A stretch of DNA of 46,411 nt from Acidimicrobiaceae bacterium (GCA_009843915.1 VYCM01000070.1:1-46411), one strand, 5' to 3'; shown: positions 1 through 8,613, numbered from the stretch's first letter. The notes: generated by a model from the sequence alone, not told the origin. Translations and numbers: made by a program.

Positions 1-1422
1 AACCAGCTGCCGATGTTCGAGGAGTTCACCAAGTACCAGGGCCACGTCAACAACGAGCACCGCATGGCCGAGCTCACCGCCCGCTGCTTCGACCGGGCCC
101 TGTCGGAGATGGGCCCCACCCAGCTCAACATCCCCCGCGACCGCTTCTACGGCGACATCGACGTAGAGATCCCCCGACCCCAGCGCCTCGACCGCGGCCC
201 GGGCGGGGATCGCACTCTCAACGAGGCGGCCGAGCTGCTGGCCGGAGCCGCCTTCCCGGTGATGATCTCAGGCGGTGGGGTGGTGATGGGCGACGCCATG
301 GCAGCCGCGGTGGCGCTGGCCGAGCGCCTGGGGTGCCCGGTGGTGAACAGCTACCTGCACAACGACTCGTTCCCGGCGTCGCATCCGCTGTGGTGCGGGC
401 CACTCGGCTACCAGGGCTCCAAGGCGGCCATGCGGCTCATCTCCCGGGCCGACGTGGTGCTGGCGCTGGGTACCCGCCTCGGCCCCTTCGGCACCCTGCC
501 CCAGCACGGACTCGACTACTGGCCGACGGAGGCGAAGGTCATCCAGGTGGACGCCGACGCCAAGATGCTCGGGCTGGTCAAGCGCATAGACGTGGGCATC
601 TGCGGCGACGCCGGCGCAGCCGCGGACGCGCTGACCGCCAGGCTGGGAGGCCGGGAGCTGGCCTGCGACGCCAGCCGCGTGCAGCGGGCCGCGGACATCG
701 CCACAGAGAAGGCCGGATGGGAGGCCGAGCTCGACGACTGGACCGAGGAGACCGACGACTTCAGCGTGGACATGATCAAGCAGGCCGCAGCCGAGGCCGA
801 AGACTGGATGCACCCCCGCCAGGTGCTGCGTGAGCTCGAGAAGGCCATGCCGGAGCGGGTGATGGTGTCAACCGACATCGGCAACATCAACTCGGTGGCC
901 AACAGCTACCTGCGCTTCGAGGAGCCCCGGTCGTTCTTCGCCGCCATGAGCTGGGGCAACTGCGGCTACGCGCTGCCCACCGTCATCGGGGCCAAGAAGG
1001 CCGCTCCCGACCGCCCCGCGGTGGCCTACGCCGGCGACGGGGCCTGGGCCATGAGCATGGTGGAGATCATGACGGCGGTGCGCCATGACATCCCGGTCAC
1101 CGCGGTGGTGTTCCACAACCGCCAGTGGGGCGCCGAGAAGAAGAACCAGGTCGACTTCTACGGGCAGCGCTTCGTGGCGGGCGAGCTTGAGGGCGGGGAG
1201 GACTGGTCGGAGGTGGCCCGGGCCATGGGCGCCGACGGCGTGCGGGTCCACCAGCTCGAGGATGTCGGCCCGGCCCTGACAGCGGCCGTCGACGCTCAGA
1301 TGAACGGGGGACGCACCACCGTCATCGAGGCCATGTGCACCAAGGAGCTCGGCGACCCGTTCCGTAAGGACGCCCTGAAGCGCCCGACCCGCCACCTGGA
1401 GAAGTACCAGGACTACACCTGA
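1..1422 (+). CDS. xsc: Sulfoacetaldehyde acetyltransferase, 3' part (5' end outside window)
   Basis: ThDP-dependent enzyme that converts sulfoacetaldehyde and phosphate to acetyl phosphate and sulfite, the desulfonation step of taurine and related C2-sulfonate catabolism in the cytoplasm. The frame is open from base 1, so about 120 N-terminal residues of the usual roughly 590 are missing. The visible part opens with FEEFTKYQGHVNNEHRMAE, typical of Xsc. It then has the central ThDP-enzyme domain and a C-terminal pyrophosphate-binding motif GDGAW followed by HNRQWGAEKKNQVDFYGQ, again characteristic of Xsc rather than acetolactate synthase. The first ATG (base 13) is internal, not a start. No sulfonate transporter or phosphotransacetylase lies downstream; any partners would be to the left. 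It converges with the next gene across a hairpin. Confidence 0.9.
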   Translation, partial: NQLPMFEEFTKYQGHVNNEHRMAELTARCFDRALSEMGPTQLNIPRDRFYGDIDVEIPRPQRLDRGPGGDRTLNEAAELLAGAAFPVMISGGGVVMGDAMAAAVALAERLGCPVVNSYLHNDSFPASHPLWCGPLGYQGSKAAMRLISRADVVLALGTRLGPFGTLPQHGLDYWPTEAKVIQVDADAKMLGLVKRIDVGICGDAGAAADALTARLGGRELACDASRVQRAADIATEKAGWEAELDDWTEETDDFSVDMIKQAAAEAEDWMHPRQVLRELEKAMPERVMVSTDIGNINSVANSYLRFEEPRSFFAAMSWGNCGYALPTVIGAKKAAPDRPAVAYAGDGAWAMSMVEIMTAVRHDIPVTAVVFHNRQWGAEKKNQVDFYGQRFVAGELEGGEDWSEVARAMGADGVRVHQLEDVGPALTAAVDAQMNGGRTTVIEAMCTKELGDPFRKDALKRPTRHLEKYQDYT

Positions 1423-1459
1423 CGCCTGCAGCCCGGCTCGGGGGCCGGACCGCAGGCGT
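1422..1459. terminator. Hairpin between convergent genes, probable bidirectional terminator
   Basis: ACGCCTGC (1422-1429) pairs with GCAGGCGT (1452-1459), and the GC-rich loop can fold further (CCCGGC/GCCGG). It fills the 49-bp gap between the stops of xsc and the 5'-nucleotidase gene. There is no clear U-tract on either strand, so strength is uncertain. Confidence 0.5.
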
Positions 1460-1471
1460 ACAGGTTGGGTT

Positions 1472-3427
1472 TCAGTTGGCGGGCAGCTCCAGCACCCAGC
1501 CGATCTGGATCAGGTGCGGGTTGCGCAGAGCGCGGCCGTCGGGCTGGACCCGGCCCCGGTTGAGGTCGAAGATCTCCGGCCAGCGGTCACCCGAGCCGAG
1601 GTGGATCCGAGCGATCCTCCAGAGGCTGTCGCCCCGCTTGACGGTGACCGTGACCGGCTCGGGCTCGGCCTCCACCGCAACGATGCGGTTGTCGCCGCCC
1701 TCGGGATAGTCCGCGGCGGTGATCGTGCCGCCCAGGTCCTCCGCGATGTAGTTGGCTAGGGCCTGCTGGTAGCTGACACCCAGCTTGGTGAACTCGATGT
1801 CGGCCAGCGGGTAGCAGTCGCCGCCGTTGGCCAGGAAGTCGATGGTGACCAGCACCACCGGATCGCCCGGCACCACCGCGCCGTCGCGCACGATGGCGGT
1901 GCCGTCGTCGAGGGTCACGTCGCGGATCCTCGACCCCGGATCGCCAGCCAGCGAGCAGTCACCGGCCCGGTCGGTCTCGCGGGCCGGAGCCGACGGGTCG
2001 TAGCTGAAGGTGAAGCCCGAGACCTGCGGGAACTGGCCCCCGGCACCGGGGATCCGGTCCACGGCCTGCTCGAGCAGCACATGGAAGGTCTCGCGGGGAA
2101 CCTCGGCCACCACCACGAAGTTGCGGAACGGGGCGATGTCCCAGGTGTCGCCGGCGGTGATCGGTCCGGCCGGGATCACGGCGTCGTTGCGGATCCCGCC
2201 GCCGTTCTGGATGGCGACATCGGGCATCGGAGTGCCGAAGTCCGCGGCCAGGTTGGCGGCGGTCGCCCGCAGGGCGTCGGCGTGCAGGTTGCCCTGGTTG
2301 GAGGAGCCGGTGCGCACGCTCGCCCGGCGCCCGTCCAGGTCGACCTCGCTGGTGCCGATCACGTCGGCGTCGATCTCAGCCACCGCCGCGGCCAGAGGCT
2401 CGATGACGCTCGACTGGACCGCCGGATCGGGCGTTGTTGCGAAGCTCACGCCGACGGAGCGGCCCGAATGGCTGACGATGCTGCCGTTCCCGTCGAAGAC
2501 AACGGTCAGCGCGCCGATGCAGCGGTAGCCGCCGGGCGCGGTGATCACCGGCACGTCGGTGCCGGTCGAGTCGGCCACCAGCATCGGGTAGGGGCCGGCC
2601 GGATCGTCGTCGGGCATGCACGTGTCGCCCTCGTTGCGCAGGAGGTCGTCGCCGCCGCCGGCGATGACCACGTCCACGCCGGCCAGGTCGGCCACCAGGG
2701 CCACCTCCTCGGACACCCCCTGGAGGTGGCTGACCAGGATGATCTTGTTGACCCCGGCTTCGGTCAGCGACGCGACCTCGGCCTGCACCGCGGCCAGAAC
2801 GCCGGAGACCACAACGTTGCGCGGCGTCGAGATGTTGCGAAGCTGGGGCGTGACCGCCCCGATCACGCCGACCTGCTGCCCGCCGGTCTCCACGACCGTG
2901 CTGCCGGCCAGCACACCGGAGTCGACCAGCGCCTGCAGCACGGGCTCGCCGGAGAAGTCGGTGTTGGCCGACAGGAACGTCACGGCCGGGTCGAACCCCT
3001 CAATGAATCGGGCCGTCACATCCGGGCCCAGGTCGAAGTCGTGGTTGCCCAGGGCCATCGCGTCGTACAGGCCGCTGAGCGCGATCGAGTCATAGAGGGC
3101 GCCCTCGCGGGACAGCGAGACGTTCAGTTCCTGGGAGGCCAAGAAGTTGTCGCCCGAGGTGAGGGTGACCACCCCGGCGTCGGCGGCCGCCGCCTGCAAC
3201 TCCTTCATCTGCGTGGCGAAGCGGGCCACACCGGGAAAGCCGGCGTCCTCGTCGGGCAGCAGCTTCGACTCGCCGTCGTTGTTGTGGAGGATGGTGAGGG
3301 AGAACGTGTCTGCGCTGATGGGCACCGGCGTCTGTGCACCTGCTGCCGGGACCAGCGCCGCGGTCGCGGCAAGAAGTGCCACCGCGGCAAGAGCAAGAAC
3401 GGACTTCCGGGGGATCGAGATCGTCAC
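1472..3427 (-). CDS. Secreted 5'-nucleotidase/UshA-family metallophosphatase with C-terminal LysM domain
   Basis: 651 aa, GTG start preceded by AAGGAGG. Residues 1-31 form a Sec signal peptide ending AGA-QT. The metallophosphoesterase domain follows: LTILHNNDGES near residue 44, GNHDFD, SHLQG. The substrate-binding 5'-nucleotidase C domain comes next, with NGGGIRND, FRNF and a final FLANGGDCY. Residues about 594-651 are a LysM-type module (VKRGDSLWRIA, then LNRG and IQIGWVLELP), expected to bind peptidoglycan. The family releases phosphate from extracellular nucleotides and related esters. Oddities: the usual NDxH ligand motif reads NDGE, and the usual GHxH/GHxQ ligand motif is replaced by AGGGDD, so the metal centre differs from E. 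coli UshA. Substrate is therefore uncertain. The gene stands alone, divergent from the SDR gene. Confidence 0.8.
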   Translation of the reverse strand: MTISIPRKSVLALAAVALLAATAALVPAAGAQTPVPISADTFSLTILHNNDGESKLLPDEDAGFPGVARFATQMKELQAAAADAGVVTLTSGDNFLASQELNVSLSREGALYDSIALSGLYDAMALGNHDFDLGPDVTARFIEGFDPAVTFLSANTDFSGEPVLQALVDSGVLAGSTVVETGGQQVGVIGAVTPQLRNISTPRNVVVSGVLAAVQAEVASLTEAGVNKIILVSHLQGVSEEVALVADLAGVDVVIAGGGDDLLRNEGDTCMPDDDPAGPYPMLVADSTGTDVPVITAPGGYRCIGALTVVFDGNGSIVSHSGRSVGVSFATTPDPAVQSSVIEPLAAAVAEIDADVIGTSEVDLDGRRASVRTGSSNQGNLHADALRATAANLAADFGTPMPDVAIQNGGGIRNDAVIPAGPITAGDTWDIAPFRNFVVVAEVPRETFHVLLEQAVDRIPGAGGQFPQVSGFTFSYDPSAPARETDRAGDCSLAGDPGSRIRDVTLDDGTAIVRDGAVVPGDPVVLVTIDFLANGGDCYPLADIEFTKLGVSYQQALANYIAEDLGGTITAADYPEGGDNRIVAVEAEPEPVTVTVKRGDSLWRIARIHLGSGDRWPEIFDLNRGRVQPDGRALRNPHLIQIGWVLELPAN

Positions 3428-3522
3428 TGAGCGCCTCCTTGGGCTTGGTAGAGCGGGCGAAACCTACCCGTCGGGGAGTGACCTCACACCCGCTGTCGCG
3501 GGCTCTTCTCGGCCGCTTGCCA

Positions 3523-3528
3523 TCTAAT
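3523..3528 (+). promoter_or_regulatory. -10 box for a leaderless transcript (SDR gene at 3537)
   Basis: TCTAAT lies 8 nt before the GTG start at 3537, where no Shine-Dalgarno sequence is visible. No convincing -35 is seen. The spacing puts the transcription start at or next to the start codon. Confidence 0.45.
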
Positions 3529-3536
3529 GTCGGAGT

Positions 3537-4253
3537 GTGATCGCACACAAGCCCCGTACTGCCCTGGTTACCGGTGCTGGATCGGGGATCGGCGCAGAGT
3601 GCGCGGAGTGGCTCCTGGCTCGTGGCCACCGGGTGGTTGCGGTCGACTTGCGGTCGGGACGGATGGCTTCACGGGCCGGTGAGCTGCACGCCGTTGTTGA
3701 ACTCGACGTCAGCGACGCCGCCGCGGTCGACGCCGTCGACGGCATCGACGAAGTCGACATCGTCGTGCAGTGCGCCGCCATCGGAGGGCCCAGCGCGCCG
3801 CTGACCGAACTGCCCATCGACGACTGGGACCGCATCATGGCCGTCAACGTCACCGGCGTGGCCAACGTGATGAGGGCTGCGCTGCCGGGGATGGTGAGGC
3901 GGGGCTGGGGCCGGGTGGTGAACGTTGCCAGCATCGCCGGCAAGGAGGGCGACCCGTACTTGTCGGCCTACTCGGCCAGCAAAGGGGCGGTGATCGCTCT
4001 CACCAAGGCGGTGGCCAAGGAGCTGGCCACGACCGGCGTGCTCGTCAACTGTGTGGCTCCCACCGTGACCGACACGCCGATGATTGCGGGGGCGCCCCAG
4101 GGAGTGCTCGACCGTCTGGTGACCAAGATCCCGATGGGCCGGATATGCCAGCCCGCTGAGGTTGCCGCGCTGGTCGGCTGGCTGTGCTCGGAGGACTGCT
4201 CGTTCAGCACCGGCGCCTGCTACGACATCACCGGAGGCCGGGCCACCTACTGA
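3537..4253 (+). CDS. SDR-family oxidoreductase (copy 1 of a duplicated pair)
   Basis: 238 aa classical short-chain dehydrogenase. N-terminal NAD(P)-binding TGAGSGIGAEC, acidic residue after beta-2 (VAVDLRSG, suggesting NAD), catalytic Ser in VNVASIAG, and YSASK with catalytic Tyr and Lys. The C-terminus ends GGRATY. GTG start; a -10-like box 8 nt upstream suggests a leaderless transcript. It is strikingly similar to the SDR at 7817-8530: the stretch GWLCSEDCSFSTGACYDI is identical in both. It is followed after 23 bp by an epimerase-type gene. A sugar-acid or hydroxyacyl dehydrogenase role is plausible; the substrate cannot be read from sequence. Confidence 0.88.
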   Translation: MIAHKPRTALVTGAGSGIGAECAEWLLARGHRVVAVDLRSGRMASRAGELHAVVELDVSDAAAVDAVDGIDEVDIVVQCAAIGGPSAPLTELPIDDWDRIMAVNVTGVANVMRAALPGMVRRGWGRVVNVASIAGKEGDPYLSAYSASKGAVIALTKAVAKELATTGVLVNCVAPTVTDTPMIAGAPQGVLDRLVTKIPMGRICQPAEVAALVGWLCSEDCSFSTGACYDITGGRATY

Positions 4254-4263
4254 GATACCTTCC

Positions 4264-4269
4264 TAGAGT
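4264..4269 (+). promoter_or_regulatory. -10 box for a leaderless transcript (epimerase gene at 4277)
   Basis: TAGAGT sits 7 nt before the ATG at 4277, with no Shine-Dalgarno sequence. The identical hexamer sits 7 nt before the DUF2277 start on the other strand. Confidence 0.5.
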
Positions 4270-4276
4270 GGCCGCC

Positions 4277-5386
4277 ATGAAGGTCCTGGTGATGGGCGGT
4301 ACGCAGTTCAACGGCCGGGCCCTCGTCGGTGAGCTGGTGCGGGCCGGACACGATGTCTCGATCTGCAACCGGGGTCGAACGCCGGCGGAGCTGCCGGAGG
4401 GAGTGAGCCGCCTGATCGCCGACCGCACGGACCACCAGTCGCTGCGCGACGCGCTGGCCGGCACCGACTGGGACTGCGTCTACGACCTCACCGCCTACCA
4501 CCCGCCCGACGTCGAGATCATGCTCGAGCTGCTCGACGGCCGCACCGGCCACTACGTCTTCGCCAGCTCCACCGTCATCTATGCGGCCTCCGATGTGCTG
4601 CCGGTCGCTGAGGACGGCGGCGACGAGCGCGGGCCGGACCAGAACGAGTACGGCCTCCACAAGCTGCTGTGCGAGGACCTGCTGCTGGCGGCCCACGCCG
4701 AGCGCGGCTTCCCGGCCACCACCGTGGCGTTCTCGATGGTGTTCGGTCCCCACAACACTCTCTACGACCGCGAGCAGCGGATGTTCGCCCGCCTGCTGGC
4801 CGGCCGTCCGGTACTCGTGCCCGGCGACGGCACCACCCTGCTGCAGTTGGGCCATGTCGACGATCAGGCCCGGGCGCTCGAGCAGATGATGGGGCGGCCG
4901 GTCACTATCGGTCGTCGTTACAACCTCACCGGTCGCCAAGCCGTCACCCGGAACGGATACGTCGATCTGGCCGAGCAGACGACCGGTTGCCGCGCACAGC
5001 GGGTGACCATCCCGGCCGAGACGATGGAACGGCTGTGGACCGGCGAGCTGCAGGTCGGGTTGGGAGCAGCGAGCCTGGGGATGGACATCCGGCCCTCCGC
5101 CGGGTCGGAGCGTTCGGCTCGCAACCCCAGAGCCGACATGCTGCGGCGGCGGTTCCAGGTGGCGCAGCTAATACAACACCTGGCGCCCAACATCTGGTGG
5201 TGGAACCGCAGCACCGTGTTCAGCATCGACCGGCTGCGCTCCGACATCGGGTGGGAGCCGCAGCACGATCTCGTGTCGATGTTCGAGCACACCTACGAGT
5301 GGTACCGGCGCTCGGGCCGGGCCGAGGCCGATGAGAGCCGCTTCGACTGGTCCTTCGAGGACGCTCTACTGAGCGAGCTCCGCTAG
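4277..5386 (+). CDS. NAD-dependent epimerase/dehydratase (extended SDR)
   Basis: 369 aa. The Rossmann motif is at the very N-terminus (MKVLVMGGTQFNG), a variant of the extended-SDR GxxGxxG. A Ser-rich strand FASSTVIY and a YGLHK (YxxxK) catalytic pair follow. The GGTQFNGR-type N-terminus resembles the group that includes plant CSP41-like and sugar epimerase-like proteins. ATG 4277 is chosen because the Rossmann strand begins there and a -10 box lies 7 nt upstream; a longer reading into the preceding SDR gene would be a shadow. Reaction and substrate are not determined. It ends 15 bp from the convergent desaturase gene. Confidence 0.82.
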   Translation: MKVLVMGGTQFNGRALVGELVRAGHDVSICNRGRTPAELPEGVSRLIADRTDHQSLRDALAGTDWDCVYDLTAYHPPDVEIMLELLDGRTGHYVFASSTVIYAASDVLPVAEDGGDERGPDQNEYGLHKLLCEDLLLAAHAERGFPATTVAFSMVFGPHNTLYDREQRMFARLLAGRPVLVPGDGTTLLQLGHVDDQARALEQMMGRPVTIGRRYNLTGRQAVTRNGYVDLAEQTTGCRAQRVTIPAETMERLWTGELQVGLGAASLGMDIRPSAGSERSARNPRADMLRRRFQVAQLIQHLAPNIWWWNRSTVFSIDRLRSDIGWEPQHDLVSMFEHTYEWYRRSGRAEADESRFDWSFEDALLSELR

Positions 5387-5401
5387 CCCTTCATCGTGGC
5401 G

Positions 5402-6397
5402 TCAGGACTCGGCTCGTCGAGACGCCGACAGGCGGCTGAGCCGCTCGGTGACCATCTGGTCGCCCTCGGCGGTCCCGTCGTGGAATGCGCCGATCATCTC
5501 GTCGAGGGGTGACTCGAGGCCGCCGTAGTTGCACTCGATGAAGCGGTGGTGCAACTGGTGATGGAAGTCGCCGAGCTCGAAGCGCTGGCGTGCCGGAAGC
5601 TGGACCGCGTCGTAGCCGGTGTGGCTCATCGGCGCGCCCATGGTGTGGTGCATGAGCGCGAACAGCATGTGCACGCCGCTCGACGGCAGGATCAACAACA
5701 GCACCAGGTCGCTGTAGAGGATCACCTGCTCCAACGGATGCATCGACAGGCCCGACCAGGGGCCGATGTTCATGTTGCGGTGGTGCCAGGAGTGGACGTG
5801 CTTGTACATCAGCCGCCGATGGAGCAGCCAGTGGCCGGCCCCGAAGTAGAGAACCGACCAGATGGGGACGAGGCCCAGCAGCACCACGAACCACACCGGA
5901 TTGTCGCTGAAGGACCAGTGCCGGATGATCCCGTTGGCGTAGGCCCACCAGCCCAGGGACTCCCACACCGTTGCGGCCGCCATCGCGGGCAGCAGGGTCA
6001 GGAACATGTTGTCCTTGACCTGGTCGTTGAACAGGAACAGGTTCTTGTTCTTGGTAAGCGGCCTGCTGTCGTAGCGCAGGCCGTCGCCCTGCACCCGCTG
6101 GCGCTGCAGGAACAGGTGGAGCCCACCGGCCACAACGGTGACCAGCACGACGTTGCGGATCCAGATCTCCAGGATCCAACCCAATCGCAGTGATTCGGCC
6201 TCGGCCAACGACGGCCTGAACCACTCCCATAGAGCGAAGGCCACTACCAGCATCACCACTCGTGAAGTGAGAGGCCTCCAGGTCTTGACGAGATGGCGCG
6301 CGATAGCGACCGGCCTCAAGGGCCAATGCAGGAACGGGGCCGACCGCAGCGGCAGATCGGGTGTGTAGTTCCAGGCTTGCCGCTTCCTGGCGGTCAC
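5402..6397 (-). CDS. Sterol desaturase/fatty acid hydroxylase family membrane protein
   Basis: 331 aa with several hydrophobic segments and the His clusters of the non-haem di-iron membrane hydroxylases: HWLLHR, HSWHHRNMN and HHQLHHRF. Family members hydroxylate or desaturate sterols, carotenoids or fatty acids at the membrane with O2 and an electron donor. GTG 6397 (MTARKRQAW) is preferred because TACGCT lies 7 nt upstream as a leaderless -10. An alternative GTG at 6439 would extend the protein by 14 residues and would begin 12 bp after the VOC gene stop. The substrate is unknown; no carotenoid or hopanoid genes are nearby. Confidence 0.85.
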   Translation of the reverse strand: MTARKRQAWNYTPDLPLRSAPFLHWPLRPVAIARHLVKTWRPLTSRVVMLVVAFALWEWFRPSLAEAESLRLGWILEIWIRNVVLVTVVAGGLHLFLQRQRVQGDGLRYDSRPLTKNKNLFLFNDQVKDNMFLTLLPAMAAATVWESLGWWAYANGIIRHWSFSDNPVWFVVLLGLVPIWSVLYFGAGHWLLHRRLMYKHVHSWHHRNMNIGPWSGLSMHPLEQVILYSDLVLLLILPSSGVHMLFALMHHTMGAPMSHTGYDAVQLPARQRFELGDFHHQLHHRFIECNYGGLESPLDEMIGAFHDGTAEGDQMVTERLSRLSASRRAES

Positions 6398-6404
6398 AGC
6401 GCGC

Positions 6405-6410
6405 AGCGTA
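6405..6410 (-). promoter_or_regulatory. -10 box for the desaturase-type gene
   Basis: TACGCT on the minus strand, 7 nt before GTG 6397. This supports the shorter start and separate transcription from the upstream VOC gene. Confidence 0.4.
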
Positions 6411-6451
6411 GCTGTGCGATCAACCAACCGGAAGCACACAGAGCCCCGGGA

Positions 6452-6859
6452 TCAGGCCACTTGGATGAACTCCACCCAGTTGCCGTCGGGATCCTCCACC
6501 ATGGCGATAGTCACGCCGGGACGGACCTCCAGCGGGGGCCACACGATGGGTCGGCCGGCGGCCTCGCAGTCGGCCACCGCGGCCGCGATGTCGTCCACCG
6601 TGATGGTGAAGTAGCGCATGCCGGTGCTGCCCTCCAGGCCGCCGCCCACCCCGGCCGGCACCTCGCCCATCGTCGTGACGAGTTTCAGGACGCTGTCGTT
6701 GCAGCGCAGCCGGTCCATCCGGGAGATCCCGACCGCCTCCAACTTCATCGTGGCCTCGAACTCAAGTCCCACGACGTCCCGGTAGAACTCGAGCATCGCA
6801 TCGCCGTTGTTGGTGACGATCCCGAGGTCGAGTCCCGGTTTGGCAATGGTGCGGCCCAT
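6452..6859 (-). CDS. VOC (glyoxalase/dioxygenase) superfamily protein
   Basis: 135 aa single VOC unit of two beta-alpha-beta-beta-beta modules: GLDLGIVTNNGDAMLEFYRD at the N-terminus, then MRYFTITVDDI and EDPDGNWVEFIQ at the C-terminus. The final Glu in WVEF is a typical metal ligand. Members include glyoxalase I, extradiol dioxygenases, methylmalonyl-CoA epimerase and resistance proteins; nothing here decides which. The ATG is preceded by GGAGGA at good spacing. It begins 24 bp after the frameshifted epimerase gene and is probably cotranscribed with it and the SDR. Confidence 0.85.
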   Translation of the reverse strand: MGRTIAKPGLDLGIVTNNGDAMLEFYRDVVGLEFEATMKLEAVGISRMDRLRCNDSVLKLVTTMGEVPAGVGGGLEGSTGMRYFTITVDDIAAAVADCEAAGRPIVWPPLEVRPGVTIAMVEDPDGNWVEFIQVA

Positions 6860-6883
6860 GCCGTTCCTCCATTCGGTAGCTGG

Positions 6884-7817
6884 CTAGAGGGCGGTGGACA
6901 GGATGCGGGCTGTCTCCGCTATGGCGTTGTCCAGCGGGGTGGGCTCCATGCGGCCCAGCAACTCCTCCAGGCCCGCGGTGGACAGGGCGTGGGCGAAGGG
7001 CAGCGGCTCGGTGCCGACACCCAGGTCGTCGAAGCCGGTAATGCGGCGGACCCGGTCCACGAAGTCATCCACCGATGTCACGTGGCCCCTCAGATTCACC
7101 GCCGGCGCCGCAGGCGAGTCGAGGTCAACCCGGGCGGCGGCGATGAACGCCCGGGCCACGTCGGGCGCGTAGTGGAAGTCGGTCACGCCGCCGTACCCCA
7201 CCCGGTACGGCTCGCCACGCACCGCGCTGTAGATGGCGGCGGTGGGCTGGGAGGTGACGCCCTGATCGCGGCCGGCTCCGTACACGGTGAAGGGCCGCAG
7301 CCCCACCGAAGTCAGCCCGTGGTCGGCCGCGTACACCGCGGCCGTCTGCTCGTTGGCCACCTTGTAGGCGCCGTACAGGGTGGCCGGCATGGGGCGCGCG
7401 TCCGGCCCGAGCACGGGCTCGGGGTAGAGGTCGACGGGTCCGAACACCGCGGCGCTCGAGGCGTAGGCCACCGGCGAGCCGCCGTGCTCCACAGCCGCCT
7501 CGAACACGTTCACCGTGCCCTGGACGTTGACCGCCGCGCCCCCGCTGGGATCGGCCCTGCAGAACGGGACCTTGCAGCGCGGCGAGATGGACGACCCGGT
7601 CGGCTCCGGCCATGGCGTCGACCACCTCGGCCCGGTCGGTGATATCGCCTATCACCCGGCGGAAGTTGAAGGGGGCACCCTCAGCGACGAGCCGGTGGCG
7701 GCTGTCGTTGGCACCGACGTCGAAGGCGGTGACCTCCGCTCCCTCGTCGAGCAGCAGGCGCACCGTCCACGCGCCGACGCAACCGTCGGCCCCGGTCACA
7801 AGGAAGTGCTCGGTCAT
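6884..7817 (-). pseudogene. NAD-dependent epimerase/dehydratase, interrupted by one frameshift
   Basis: Read as one gene this is an extended SDR of about 310 aa: MTEHFLVTGADGCVGAW (NAD site), VVHLAALQ, then YASSAAVFG and YGAYK (catalytic Tyr and Lys). The reading frame changes within CTGCAAGG (minus strand, about 7570-7577). Removing one A restores LQVPFCRADPSG and joins the halves without loss. Both halves keep good family sequence, so a sequencing or assembly error or a very recent mutation is more likely than an old pseudogene. The start overlaps the upstream SDR stop as TGATG, indicating translational coupling. The substrate is unknown, and it is not a close copy of the epimerase at 4277. 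Confidence 0.8.
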
Positions 7818-8530
7818 CAGTAAGTGGCCCTCCCTCCGGAGATGTCGTAGCAGGCTCCGGTGCTGAAGGAGCAGTCCTCGGAGCACAGCCAGCCCACCAG
7901 CGCGGCCACCTCGGAGGTCTCGCCGAGCCGTCCCATGGGGATCTTCGACAGCATGTACTCGAGGACCTCCGGGGCGGTCTCGAGATTCATCGGTGTGGCG
8001 ATCACCGCCGGCGCGATCGAGTTGGCCAGCACGCCGGTGGTAGCGAGTTCCTTGGCCACCGACTTGGTGAGGGCGATGACCGCGCCCTTGCTGGCCGAGT
8101 AGGCGCTCAGGTTCGGGTTGCCCTCCTTGCCCGCGATGCTGGCGATGTTGACGACCCGGCCCCAGCCCCGCTCCACCATCCCGCCCAGGGTGGCCTGCAT
8201 CACGTTGAAGATCCCGGTGACGTTCACATCGAACGTGCGCGCCCAGCCGTCCAGCGGCGTCTCCAGCAGCGGCACGTTCGGCCCGACGACACCGGCGGAC
8301 TGCACCACTATGTCCATCTGGTCGATGTCGTCGATGGCTCGCACCGCGGCGGCGTCGGTGACGTCGACCTCGCAGACGGCGTCCAGCTTGTCGGCCCGGT
8401 CGGCCATGTCACCGGCGTGCAGGTCCACCGCAGTCACCCGGCAGCCCTGGGCCAGCAGCCGGTCGACACACGCCGCGCCGATGCCCGACCCGGCCCCGGT
8501 GACCAGAGCCCTGCGTCCAGAAGAAGTCAT
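7817..8530 (-). CDS. SDR-family oxidoreductase (copy 2 of a duplicated pair)
   Basis: 237 aa classical SDR: TGAGSGIGAAC, VNIASIAG, YSASK, and a C-terminus ending GGRATY. It aligns with the SDR at 3537-4253 along its whole length, most closely in the C-terminal third, so the two arose by duplication and now lie inverted about 3.5 kb apart. ATG 8530 is preferred over an in-frame start at 8599. The extension would read through the 48-bp hairpin repeat, and TACCAT stands 8 nt before ATG 8530. It leads a minus-strand group with the epimerase and VOC genes. The substrate is not known. Confidence 0.88.
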   Translation of the reverse strand: MTSSGRRALVTGAGSGIGAACVDRLLAQGCRVTAVDLHAGDMADRADKLDAVCEVDVTDAAAVRAIDDIDQMDIVVQSAGVVGPNVPLLETPLDGWARTFDVNVTGIFNVMQATLGGMVERGWGRVVNIASIAGKEGNPNLSAYSASKGAVIALTKSVAKELATTGVLANSIAPAVIATPMNLETAPEVLEYMLSKIPMGRLGETSEVAALVGWLCSEDCSFSTGACYDISGGRATY

Positions 8531-8538
8531 GAGCCGAC

Positions 8539-8544
8539 ATGGTA
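8539..8544 (-). promoter_or_regulatory. -10 box for the second SDR gene
   Basis: TACCAT on the minus strand, 8 nt before ATG 8530, with no Shine-Dalgarno sequence. Consistent with a leaderless transcript. Confidence 0.45.
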
Positions 8545-8566
8545 GGCACGAGTCGGTGCCGCTTTG

Positions 8567-8613
8567 GAATCGGCAGCGTTGTGCACGGTATGTGTGCATT
8601 CTGCTGCCAGTTC
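8567..8613 (+). repeat. Dispersed hairpin element, copy A (47 bp)
   Basis: Starts GAATCGGCAGC and ends GCTGCCAGTTC, the outer stem of the family. The inner stem is TGCAC/GTGCA. It is one base shorter than the other copies and its outer stem carries one mismatch. It lies in the divergent gap between the SDR (minus) and the livH-like gene (plus). Confidence 0.85.
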
